Positions 5,518-12,366 of a stretch of 12,396 bases of DNA are shown one piece after another. Position 1 is the first letter of the stretch. Each line of letters begins with the position of its first letter. The translations under genes and the position numbers were made by a program. The stretch comes from Oscillospiraceae bacterium (GTDB lineage Bacteria; Bacillota_A; Clostridia; Oscillospirales; Oscillospiraceae): the NCBI GenBank assembly GCA_021771675.1, contig JAETOP010000108.1, forward strand, positions 1 through 12,396, given 5' to 3'. Under the pieces are notes generated by a model, which was given only the letters and a program-made list of their open reading frames with translations, had not been told where the DNA came from and ran no database searches.

Positions 5518-5761
5518 GTTTGGTATCCTCCTTTGCTTCATCAGACTTCGGGCCAACTTGGCCCGAAGCGGTAATGCTGGGATTGCTGAAAAACTCAGCC
5601 AGTTCGGCGGGCGTCAGTTTCAGAGAACGAACAGCCTGAACAATCATGCTGTTTTCTTCTTCCTGACGCTGTTTCTCCAAATCCCGGATTTTGGTCTGCC
5701 ACTCTGCGGCTTTCTCACGGGCCTTCGACAGCTCTTTGTCGATTTTTTCAAGTTTGGTCAT
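5507..5761 (-). CDS. DUF4315 small coiled-coil protein
   Basis: This 84-residue protein begins with a charged coiled coil (MTKLEKIDKELSKAREKAAE through about residue 37). A short domain follows (IVQAVRSLKLTPAELAEFF), typical of DUF4315, which occurs between the NlpC/P60 and DUF4366 genes in these elements. The tail contains ASGQVGPK (about residues 65-72), encoded by a copy of the 23-bp palindrome, followed by an acidic end. AAGGAG lies 7 bases before the ATG. The function is unknown; the position suggests a partner of the neighbouring wall-acting proteins. Confidence 0.88.
   Translation of the reverse strand: MTKLEKIDKELSKAREKAAEWQTKIRDLEKQRQEEENSMIVQAVRSLKLTPAELAEFFSNPSITASGQVGPKSDEAKEDTKHEE
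5546..5568. repeat. 23-bp palindromic repeat, copy 6 (coding, perfect)
   Basis: A perfect copy with plus-strand centre C lies inside the DUF4315 gene. It is read as ASGQVGPK after SNPSIT, shortly before the overlap with the DUF4366 start. Confidence 0.92.
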
Positions 5762-5781
5762 GGATAGCTCCTTTCTGAAAA

Positions 5782-7647
5782 TCAGTTCAAGCGCCCAAAG
5801 GCGTAAAAGTGTTCCTGCCAGTAACTTGTATTGATACTGGCGTATTTGATGGGGTCGCCCGCATGGATCATCATTCCGCCGCCCACATAGATACCCACAT
5901 GGGAAACGGGGCCATCGCAAGCATAGGTTTTCGTGAAGAAAATCAAGTCCCCGGGCTTTGCGTCGGCAGGTGATACATAGGAGCACTGGTTGAAAATCCC
6001 CGTGGCCGTGGTGCGTGGCAGGCTATGAACGCCGCTTGCCGTGTAAACCCAGCAGACAAAACCGGAACAGTCGAAGCTGGTACTTGGAGAGGAGCCGCCC
6101 CACACATAGGGCCAGCCCAGATATTTTTCCGCCTCCGAGATCAGCGACGCAAAGGCCGGGTCGGAAAGGGCCTCACCCGGAATGGTATAGTCGCTTCCGG
6201 GGTCATAGCTGCCTCCGCCGCTTGTGTAAATGTCATCCCACAGATAAGGCTTGTTGCCTTTGAGCTCCAAGGTTATGTCGTAGATTTCCTTCTGCTCGGC
6301 GTCCAAGAGGGAGCCCACCACCATGGGGAGTGTCTTGTTCTGGAGCCGCACATGGAGAATGTAATACTCATACGGCACTTCATAGGTGTCGGTGTGGGTC
6401 GTTCCGTCCTCGTCCGTCCATGTATCCGTTTCGGTGCGGTAGCGTATCTCCACTTCCTCGGTCAGCGTCAGCTTGTATTGTGCCTCAAACAAAGTTCGGA
6501 GCTCTCCCTGCACATTTTCCCGGGTGTAGGTGCGGAGCTTGGCAATCAGGTAAGAGGTCAGCTCATAGGGATTGTGGCCCAGCTCGTCTACATTGTAGCG
6601 GTACTCATCATAGCCGGGATGGGTGCGCTCTATGTTGGCGATTTTCTCCCGGAGCTCATTTTCAAGGGCGATATAGTCCTCGTTGGCCCCTAAAATATCC
6701 TCGTCATCGGCAGTGTAGGAAGTCCCCACCACGGCGTTCATCATGCCCGTACCCAACGATGGAAGGGCGGAGAAAACGGAGTTGAGTATCAGAAACAGGC
6801 AGAACAACAGCAGAATAATGACAGCGCCGCCCTTATGCCGCCGCACGAATTGAGCGGCATAGGCCGCCGCTTTCTCGGTGGTGGTTGCCGCTGCTCCCGC
6901 CGCCTTGGCGGTCTGCCTTGCGGCCTCACGGGCCTGCTTGGCGTATTCCCGCTTGATTTTCCACTTCTGGGCCATGCGAGAAAGAAAAGTGCTGTTTAGC
7001 TCCGGGTTCTCCTGCACCATTTTCTGATAGTGGAGGTCTGCGTTGGCCTTTATTGTTCGCCGTTCCCACTTCCTGACCTGATGGGCCGGATGTTCCCGGA
7101 TACGCCGCTTGGCATAACGGCTGACCTTATGCGCCCCGGCCTCCGCCAGAAGCTCGGTCTTGTGGGCTCCCTCTACGCCTACATTCTCATGCTCGACCTC
7201 ATGGATTTTGCGGTGTCCATAGGCCCACACACCAGCCTCCGCCACCATGACCGCCTGTTTGGGAAGGCTGGGCGGCTTCGGCGGCTCCTGACGGGATAGC
7301 TTTTCCTTTGCCATTTCCAGCCGGACAGCGGAATGTTCCGCCTTGGCCTCGGCTCGTTCTTTCTTTTTCTCCCGCTTGTCTTTCTGGTCTTTGCGGGCGG
7401 CCTGCTCCTCACAAATGGTATCTTCCCTGGCTTCGCCCTCCTGCCGCAAGCGGGAGGAAGGCTTTTCCCGTTCACCGTCCTGCCTGAATTTCCCGGTGCT
7501 CTGGGACTTCGGGCCAACTTGGCCCGAAGCCTGCTCCCCAGCCTGACGGGTCACTTCTTCCTCAGTGAAGTGGAGCCGCCCACGCTTTACCCGTTTCTCA
7601 CCGTTTGTTTTCTTCGGGTCAACCTGTCCCGAAGCGTCCTTACTCAT
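5782..7647 (-). CDS. CD1108-type conjugation protein with NlpC/P60 hydrolase domain
   Basis: This 621-residue protein is probably the VirB1-like cell-wall enzyme of the mating apparatus. A long, very basic cytoplasmic N-terminal part (about 1-270, with Lys/Arg/Glu-rich helices) precedes one membrane segment (about 273-294, GGAVIILLLFCLFLILNSVF). An extracellular region follows, then a C-terminal NlpC/P60 domain (about 500-621). The catalytic set is visible: Cys527 in FDCSGF, His583 in VSHVGIY and His595 in MIHAGD. It should cut peptide stems of peptidoglycan. Two copies of the 23-bp palindrome encode residues 5-12 (ASGQVDPK) and 40-47 (ASGQVGPK). The ATG has AAGGAGG 6 bases upstream and overlaps the virB4 stop by 8 bases. 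Confidence 0.93.
   Translation of the reverse strand: MSKDASGQVDPKKTNGEKRVKRGRLHFTEEEVTRQAGEQASGQVGPKSQSTGKFRQDGEREKPSSRLRQEGEAREDTICEEQAARKDQKDKREKKKERAEAKAEHSAVRLEMAKEKLSRQEPPKPPSLPKQAVMVAEAGVWAYGHRKIHEVEHENVGVEGAHKTELLAEAGAHKVSRYAKRRIREHPAHQVRKWERRTIKANADLHYQKMVQENPELNSTFLSRMAQKWKIKREYAKQAREAARQTAKAAGAAATTTEKAAAYAAQFVRRHKGGAVIILLLFCLFLILNSVFSALPSLGTGMMNAVVGTSYTADDEDILGANEDYIALENELREKIANIERTHPGYDEYRYNVDELGHNPYELTSYLIAKLRTYTRENVQGELRTLFEAQYKLTLTEEVEIRYRTETDTWTDEDGTTHTDTYEVPYEYYILHVRLQNKTLPMVVGSLLDAEQKEIYDITLELKGNKPYLWDDIYTSGGGSYDPGSDYTIPGEALSDPAFASLISEAEKYLGWPYVWGGSSPSTSFDCSGFVCWVYTASGVHSLPRTTATGIFNQCSYVSPADAKPGDLIFFTKTYACDGPVSHVGIYVGGGMMIHAGDPIKYASINTSYWQEHFYAFGRLN
7507..7529. repeat. 23-bp palindromic repeat, copy 7 (coding, perfect)
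   Basis: This copy lies inside the NlpC/P60 gene and is read as ASGQVGPK at residues 40-47, in the disordered basic N-terminal part. It is 105 bp (35 codons) from copy 8, so both are in the same reading phase. Confidence 0.92.
7612..7634. repeat. 23-bp palindromic repeat, copy 8 (coding, diverged)
   Basis: The arms are CTTCGGGTCAA and CTGTCCCGAAG with centre C, so the inner stem is broken. It is read as ASGQVDPK directly after the first four residues of the NlpC/P60 protein. It is older or diverged compared with copy 7 but keeps the frame. Confidence 0.75.
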
Positions 7648-10042
7648 TCTGGGCCTCCTTTTCCTCCGGGCGGGTTGTCATAATGGAGTAGAGCTTGGTA
7701 TTCTTCGGGAAACGGTCAACAAACGGTATGGTCACATTTCCAAAGAACAAAAGCCCTTCGCCGGGATTGGAGTGGGTCACATAGGAAAGCTGGTGGGGAC
7801 TGATACCCAACTGTTTCGCCAAAATCTGCCTGTCTCCCTGTGCCTGTGACAAGAGCACCATGAAATCAGAGTTTTCAAAGATGTTCTCGATCTGACGGCT
7901 GGCAAGGAGGTCTTTCACATTCTGGGTCAGGGCGCTGGGAACACAACCTTTTTTACGGAGCATTTTCCAGATAGTCACAAAATAGCTGGAAGTCAACTCG
8001 TCCTGCAACAGCACATGGAACTCGTCGTAATAGCACCATGTAGCAATACCGCGGGAGAAGTTGTAGGAAACCTGATTGTTGGACAGGTCGTTGAGAATGT
8101 GCATGGCAATTTTGCGGAGCCCGGAGCCCAGCTTCTTCAAATCGAAGCACAGCACTCGGGCGTTTTTATAGTCCACATTGGTTTTGTGGTTGAACAGGTT
8201 AAGGGAGCCAGACACATAGATTTCAAGGGCCGTTGCCAGCCGCTTTGCCTCGGGTTCGCTCTGCTGGCATAGAAGGTCATACAGGTCTTGAAGCGTCGGC
8301 ATGGGTGCGTGTTCCGGGTCGTTGAGCAAATCCCGGTACACCATGCGGGCGCAGCGGTCAATGATGGTGCGCTCGACGGGCTGTAAGCCGTCCTTGCCGC
8401 CAACAATCAACTCCATGAGTGAAAGAATGAAGTCGCATTTCAGACTGATAGGAGAAACCTCGTCATCCATGCTCAAATCCAAATCCATAGGATTGATGAA
8501 ATGCGGGCTGTTGGGGGCAATCTCTACCACAAGCCCATCCTTCCCAAACTGACGCACCAGCGGGGAATATTCGCCCATGGGGTCAAGGATGATAATGCGG
8601 TCATTGGTGGCAAGAAACACATTCACAAGTTCCCGTTTTCCGCTGAAGCTCTTGCCGCTCCCCGGAACGCCAAGGTACAGCCCGTTAGGGTTTTTCAGCT
8701 TCTTGCGGTTTGCCATGATGACATTATGGGAAAGGGCGTTCAGGCCGTAATAGATGGCCTCGCCGTCCATGCGGAGCTCCTGCGTCATAAACGGAACGAA
8801 AATCGCCGTGGAGCTGGTTGTCATGCCACGCTGTATCTCAATCCCGTTGTAGCCGAGGGGCAGACTGGACACAAGGCCCTGCTCCTGCTGGAAGTCCAGC
8901 CGCTTCAAAAGGCAGTTGTACTTCTGCATGATACCCGATACTGTGAACAGGTCGTTGTCCAGCTCTCGGCGGGTGGCGGCGGTATTTACCACAAGGAAGG
9001 TCAAAAGAAACATTCGCTCGTTGCGGCTCTGCAAATCATTCAACAGGTTCTTGGCGTCCTGACTGAAAGTAACGAGGTCAGGGGGAAGAATGTCCATGTC
9101 GTAACCGCTTCGGACGGCCTTTTTCTGTTCTTCCACCTTCATTTTGTCAATGTCGCTGACTTTCCCTTTGATGGTTTTGATGGCCTTAGCCTGATCGACG
9201 GTCTGAATGTGCATGGTAATGGTCATTTCAGCGTCCACCTCCAACAGCTCGGCAAGGAGCTTGTCGGAAAGTTCAGAGGCCATAATCTGCATATAGGAGG
9301 CTGCTCCCCAAGTGGAGCCCATGCGAAACAGCCGGGTCTGGCGGAAGTCAAAGCTGGTAGGGGCAATAAAATCTTTCGTTCCCATCCCGGTCTTGGGTAT
9401 CATATCCCATGTGAAGCGGAAAGGCTCTGTGCCGCCGGGGTGAAGTTGGCCGTGGAGTATCTCTAAGCGTTCCAGCCCGTTCAGGGCCCGTGACTGTACG
9501 CCCAGCTTTTTGAAGTTGCTGGAAATGTCAGCTTCTACACGCTCCAGCCGGGGCCTTGCGGCGGCGAGGCTATCCGCCGACACGCCGAAGGTCAACAGCT
9601 TTGTCCGCACAATGCCGTTGTTGCTCTTGGCAATCTGGCCCTCCAGCATTTCCACATACTCACTCCGCATATCGCTGTACCCGTCCTCCTTCATGGGGAT
9701 ATTGAGCTTATATTTGCTCTCGGGGCGGCTTCGGTGGTTGATAAAGGAAAGCTGGAACGGAAGGGAACTGTCGAAGGAATTGAGAAAAGCGCAGTAGCCG
9801 TCAAAGATAGCTGATTGGTCATCAGCCTGCGCCAACTGATAGTTAATGTCCTCGTATTCCATGCTCTTGGTATAGAGCCTGTCATTGACCCGGCAGATAC
9901 CGTCCTTGAAAATCTCCCGGTACGGGATGGTCTGCTGTGCTGTCTGCGGCCCGGCTTTTTTTGCCGGGGCCTGTTTCTTGGGCTTACGGTCAGGACGCTT
10001 TCTTTCTGCGCCCGGCCGCTTTACCCCTTTGGTGGTCTGCAA
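7640..10042 (-). CDS. virB4: VirB4-family conjugation ATPase
   Basis: This 800-residue ATPase powers assembly and substrate transfer of the type IV secretion system at the cytoplasmic face of the membrane. After a basic, Pro-rich start (about 1-38), the VirB4 N-terminal domain runs to about 430. The ATPase domain has Walker A GVPGSGKS (458-465), a segment RIIILDPMGEY after it, Walker B CYYDEFHVLL (D673, E674) and the TQN motif at about 706. All key residues are intact and the length is usual for the family. Translation starts at TTG (10042-10040), with AAAGGAGG about 9 bases upstream. No ATG precedes the conserved part. It overlaps the prgI-like gene by 53 bases and the NlpC/P60 gene by 8 bases. 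Confidence 0.96.
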   Translation of the reverse strand: MQTTKGVKRPGAERKRPDRKPKKQAPAKKAGPQTAQQTIPYREIFKDGICRVNDRLYTKSMEYEDINYQLAQADDQSAIFDGYCAFLNSFDSSLPFQLSFINHRSRPESKYKLNIPMKEDGYSDMRSEYVEMLEGQIAKSNNGIVRTKLLTFGVSADSLAAARPRLERVEADISSNFKKLGVQSRALNGLERLEILHGQLHPGGTEPFRFTWDMIPKTGMGTKDFIAPTSFDFRQTRLFRMGSTWGAASYMQIMASELSDKLLAELLEVDAEMTITMHIQTVDQAKAIKTIKGKVSDIDKMKVEEQKKAVRSGYDMDILPPDLVTFSQDAKNLLNDLQSRNERMFLLTFLVVNTAATRRELDNDLFTVSGIMQKYNCLLKRLDFQQEQGLVSSLPLGYNGIEIQRGMTTSSTAIFVPFMTQELRMDGEAIYYGLNALSHNVIMANRKKLKNPNGLYLGVPGSGKSFSGKRELVNVFLATNDRIIILDPMGEYSPLVRQFGKDGLVVEIAPNSPHFINPMDLDLSMDDEVSPISLKCDFILSLMELIVGGKDGLQPVERTIIDRCARMVYRDLLNDPEHAPMPTLQDLYDLLCQQSEPEAKRLATALEIYVSGSLNLFNHKTNVDYKNARVLCFDLKKLGSGLRKIAMHILNDLSNNQVSYNFSRGIATWCYYDEFHVLLQDELTSSYFVTIWKMLRKKGCVPSALTQNVKDLLASRQIENIFENSDFMVLLSQAQGDRQILAKQLGISPHQLSYVTHSNPGEGLLFFGNVTIPFVDRFPKNTKLYSIMTTRPEEKEAQNE

Positions 10043-10379
10043 TCGGCTTTTCCTCCTTTCGGTTCAAAAAAGCATAGAAATTTTCGGTCTTATAGGGCCT
10101 GACCCGTGGCAGTAAAAACTTGGTTCGGATAATGTTGCGGAGCACCTTCTCAAAGGGAAGGCCGTCCTTCTCAAACATGGCGAACAGAAAACACGGCATC
10201 ATCAGGCCAATCATCAGGAACAGGGCCGTGCTGTTCCCAATATGGGAGCGGGTGAACAGGTAAAACGGGATACCGATACCGCCCGCTATGGAAAAACAAA
10301 TAAGCTGGCGCTTCGTCAGGTTGAAGGCCAGCTTGGTCTTAATACGGCTCAAATCGTTGGGTACTGGCACATAGGCCAA
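9990..10379 (-). CDS. prgI: PrgI-family protein (VirB3-like), TTG start
   Basis: This 129-residue inner-membrane protein is the usual partner encoded directly before VirB4. It begins (M)AYVPVPNDLSRIKTKLAFN, which is typical of the family. Two membrane segments follow (about 29-43 and 50-68, including LFLMIGLMMPCFLFAMF), then a cytoplasmic part with FEKVLRNIIRTKFLLPRVRP and a basic end. The start is taken as TTG at 10379, because AGGAGGTGA lies immediately upstream at proper distance and the family begins at this point. An ATG-like start further upstream would be TTG within the palindromic repeat and would add ten unlikely residues. It overlaps virB4 by 53 bases. Confidence 0.92.
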   Translation of the reverse strand: MAYVPVPNDLSRIKTKLAFNLTKRQLICFSIAGGIGIPFYLFTRSHIGNSTALFLMIGLMMPCFLFAMFEKDGLPFEKVLRNIIRTKFLLPRVRPYKTENFYAFLNRKEEKPIADHQRGKAAGRRKKAS

Positions 10380-10384
10380 TGAGA

Positions 10385-10393
10385 TCACCTCCT
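10385..10393 (-). promoter_or_regulatory. Ribosome binding site of prgI
   Basis: AGGAGGTGA on the minus strand, nearly the full anti-16S match, ends 5 bases before TTG (10379-10377). It fixes the start downstream of the palindrome at 10399. Confidence 0.8.
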
Positions 10394-10398
10394 CACAG

Positions 10399-10421
10399 CT
10401 TCGGGCCAACTTGGCCCGAGG
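10399..10421. repeat. 23-bp palindromic repeat, copy 9
   Basis: Centre C on the plus strand, right arm CCGAGG. The copy directly abuts the stop codon of the DUF7007-like gene (10422-10424) and lies 5 bases before the prgI ribosome binding site. It fills the whole gap between the two genes. Confidence 0.9.
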
Positions 10422-10823
10422 TCATCGTTCTGTCTGGCGGGCCGGGGACTCCTTCCGGGCGGCCTGCGCCGCTTCAAGACCGGACTGCCTTGCCCGCCAA
10501 TATTCGGGATTGTACCGCCTAATGGAGAGGTTGATATTTTCCTCAAAGGCGGCTTTGTCCTTGATACGCTCGGGTATCTGCCAGAGCTTCTTGTCCAAAA
10601 GTTCCCGCAGCACCACATCCTCCTGCGTATCTTCCTCAAAACAGAGGTAGCCGCCCCGCTTGAAGCTACACCGTTTGGCCGCCGGGGAGAGGAACGCCGC
10701 CACCTCGTTTGAAACCATTGTTCCGCCGTGGCTGGCGGTACTCACAAGGAATACGCCGGGGCAAAGCAGGTCACAGGTCTGCACCTTGCCCCACGGGGAT
10801 TTACTCGGCTCCCGATACATCAT
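10422..10823 (-). CDS. DUF7007-like small protein
   Basis: The product is 133 residues. It begins MMYREPSKSPWGKVQTCDLL and has the sequence PGVFLVSTASHGGTMVS, then SPAAKRCSFKRGGYLCFEED and a charged helical end (NPEYWRARQSGLEAAQAARK). The segment PWGKVQ...VSTASHGG resembles the DUF7007 family; I hold this family name with moderate confidence. No signal peptide or membrane segment is seen, so it is probably cytoplasmic. The ATG overlaps the stop codon of the SpoVG-like gene (ATGA), which implies coupled translation. The function is unknown. An open frame continues upstream of this ATG, but there it lies over the SpoVG-like gene and reads as low-complexity shadow sequence, so I did not extend it. 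Confidence 0.82.
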   Translation of the reverse strand: MMYREPSKSPWGKVQTCDLLCPGVFLVSTASHGGTMVSNEVAAFLSPAAKRCSFKRGGYLCFEEDTQEDVVLRELLDKKLWQIPERIKDKAAFEENINLSIRRYNPEYWRARQSGLEAAQAARKESPARQTER

Positions 10824-11257
10824 CGTTCCGCCCCTTTTGCGGGCTTCTCCTTCGGGGGCCGGGCAGCTTTTTCCTTGGCCGCTTCTTTGGCACCGGCCTC
10901 CAACTGATCTTTGATGGAAGGCCGCTCCTGTGCTGCGGCCACCGCCTGCAAGCGTCCGATCTCCGCCGAGTAGGCCGTCAGGATCGCCCCGTGGAGCTGT
11001 TTTCTGAACTCCCCGGTGATGGGCTTGGCCGTGTCCCGGTAGCCCGTTTTGCTGGACTTGTCCGGCTTGCTGGGCATACCCACATACAGGCCCTTGTCGG
11101 TTTGCAGGATTTTGAAATCCTCCACCACAAAGCAGTCGTTGAATTTTACATTGGCAAAGCCCAGCAGGTTGCCCTTGGGCTCGATGGCCCGGACGCTCAC
11201 ATCCAGCTTCATCGGCGGAGCCTCCTGAACCGGGCTCTTGTTGTCCTGTTCCGTCAT
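10820..11257 (-). CDS. SpoVG-like protein
   Basis: This 145-residue protein has a core (about 17-100) with the SpoVG fold pattern MKLDVSVRAIEP, LLGFANVKFNDCFVVEDFKI and GLYVGMPSKP, ending in FRKQLHGAILTAY. SpoVG is a small nucleic-acid-binding regulator in Gram-positive bacteria, and ICE-borne relatives are common in this operon position. A C-terminal extension of about 45 residues is basic and Ala/Pro/Lys-rich and contains RPSIKDQL, also found in the 195-residue protein. AAAGGAGG lies 8 bases before the ATG, just behind a copy of the palindrome. A regulatory role within the element is likely but not shown by the sequence. Confidence 0.88.
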   Translation of the reverse strand: MTEQDNKSPVQEAPPMKLDVSVRAIEPKGNLLGFANVKFNDCFVVEDFKILQTDKGLYVGMPSKPDKSSKTGYRDTAKPITGEFRKQLHGAILTAYSAEIGRLQAVAAAQERPSIKDQLEAGAKEAAKEKAARPPKEKPAKGAER

Positions 11258-11277
11258 TTTTGTTTCCTCCTTTCCAG

Positions 11278-11300
11278 CCTCGGGCCAACTTGGCCCGAAG
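11278..11300. repeat. 23-bp palindromic repeat, copy 10, within the duplicated 40-bp leader
   Basis: The left arm begins CCTCGG; the centre is C. It lies 4 bases beyond the VirB6-like stop codon. With the adjacent ribosome binding site it forms the 40-bp unit 11263-11302 that recurs at 4212-4251. Confidence 0.9.
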
Positions 11301-11304
11301 TGGC

Positions 11305-12171
11305 TTAATGCGCTCCAAAGATGGATTTAGACAGGCTCCCGGTCTTGAACAGCACGAAGCACAAAAGAACCGTGTACCCCACGCAAGTCCAGATTGCGTT
11401 CATCATATCGCCGTCCGTGGCGATACTCTGCACCAGCACGGCGTAAATCGCCACGCACACCATAATGAGCATCCCTTGGAAACCGACAGCGAACAGGGAC
11501 TTGAAATAGTTGTGGCCCATGTGGCCGACCTCCCGGTTCACGCTGGTGGCAAAGGGAATGGGGGCAAGGCTCGTCATCAGGTAAATCTCAATCATACGCC
11601 CGTAGACGATGACGAAAATCACGATGTTTAAGGCCGTCATGGTGAACTGCACGAAGAAGGATTGCAGGAAGATACCAAGGAGCGGCCCCAGCTCCATCGC
11701 TTCAAGCTGGGTCTGCATATCGTTCAGAACATCCGGCGTGACGGCGGTGGAACCTTGTATCAGGCCCGCCGACTGTTGGATGACCTGTTGGGACACATCA
11801 AACACCGCCATGACGATATTGAAGGTGTTGGACAAAATCAGCACCGCCACGAAGGTCTTGAAAATCCACTTGAAGAAAATCCATGTATCGAAGTTGTGTA
11901 GATTGTTGTGGTCTATCAGCATTTGAATGAGCTCATAGGTCATCACGAAGGTAAGCACCAGCCCGGCAATAGGCAGGATGACCGTTTCAGAGAGCTGCCG
12001 TATCATGGAAAAGACCCCGGCGTTCCATGCCGCCGGGGTCATTCCTACCTGTGCCGCAATCTCTCCGACCTGCTCATTCACACCTGTAAAGAGCCCGCCG
12101 AGGTTTCCCATGATACCCTCGACCAACAGCCCTTTGAGCCATTCCGTGATAGCGTCGAAGATACTTTGCAT
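11305..12171 (-). CDS. VirB6/TrbL-like membrane channel protein
   Basis: This 288-residue multi-pass protein belongs to the inner-membrane core of the type IV secretion system. After an amphipathic start (MQSIFDAITEWLKGLLVEGI) hydrophobic segments appear at about 65-87 (VILPIAGLVLTFVMTYELIQ), 100-122, 178-195 (MTALNIVIFVIVYG), 228-248 (FQGMLIMVCVAIYAVLV) and 260-278. The loop RMIEIYLMTSLAPIPFATSV between them is typical of VirB6-like proteins in CD11xx-type elements. The ATG has AAAGGAG 7 bases upstream. It follows the Maff2 remnant, the expected order in these elements, and precedes the SpoVG-like gene. Confidence 0.92.
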   Translation of the reverse strand: MQSIFDAITEWLKGLLVEGIMGNLGGLFTGVNEQVGEIAAQVGMTPAAWNAGVFSMIRQLSETVILPIAGLVLTFVMTYELIQMLIDHNNLHNFDTWIFFKWIFKTFVAVLILSNTFNIVMAVFDVSQQVIQQSAGLIQGSTAVTPDVLNDMQTQLEAMELGPLLGIFLQSFFVQFTMTALNIVIFVIVYGRMIEIYLMTSLAPIPFATSVNREVGHMGHNYFKSLFAVGFQGMLIMVCVAIYAVLVQSIATDGDMMNAIWTCVGYTVLLCFVLFKTGSLSKSIFGAH

Positions 12172-12191
12172 AGCTTACTCCTTTGCGAAGA

Positions 12192-12275
12192 TTAGAACAG
12201 GTTTGCCAGAAGCGGGATCAGGTTCATACCCAGCAGGACAATGCCGCCGCCAGCCATGAGCTGTGTTATCCCCAA
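12192..12275 (-). pseudogene. Truncated Maff2-type membrane protein gene (3' remnant)
   Basis: The frame ending at 12192 encodes TQLMAGGGIVLLGMNLIPLL, then ANLF. This is the characteristic C-terminus of the Maff2 family, small membrane proteins of about 60-70 residues encoded directly before the VirB6-like gene. Only 27 residues are open: an in-frame TAA at 12276-12278 lies immediately before a possible TTG start. The N-terminal signal-like helix and central loop of the family are absent. No good ribosome binding site precedes the TTG. The break suggests a deletion or rearrangement that removed the 5' two thirds. Loss may affect mating, or the fragment may persist only as leader of the operon. 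Confidence 0.72.
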
Positions 12276-12346
12276 TTAGCAGGAACAATACAGCTTTCTG
12301 GCGGGCGGCGGCACGTCAAGAAATATATATGGAGTTTTTAAAGAAC

Positions 12347-12363
12347 CTCCCCGGAGCGGGGAG
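12347..12363 (-). terminator. Hairpin after the right-edge gene
   Basis: CTCCCC (12347-12352) pairs with GGGGAG (12358-12363) around a 5-base loop. On the minus strand GTTCTTTAAAAA follows, a moderate U-tract. It starts 3 bases after the stop of the right-edge gene. The stretch 12276-12346 between it and the Maff2 remnant holds no gene or convincing promoter that I can see. Confidence 0.55.
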
Positions 12364-12366
12364 CGG

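Noticed and set aside
8501..9466. A 321-codon plus-strand open frame over virB4
   Set aside because: It lies entirely antisense to virB4, whose ATPase motifs are intact, and its translation shows no domain. GC-rich antisense frames of this kind are frequent here.
211..11300. CRISPR array made of the 23-bp repeats
   Set aside because: Spacing varies from about 100 bases to several kilobases, copies lie within genes, and there are no regular spacers or cas genes.
10824..11318. Upstream extension of the DUF7007-like frame over the SpoVG-like gene
   Set aside because: The extension is Gly/Gln/Ala-rich shadow sequence in another frame of the SpoVG-like gene. The ATGA overlap gives a better start at 10823.
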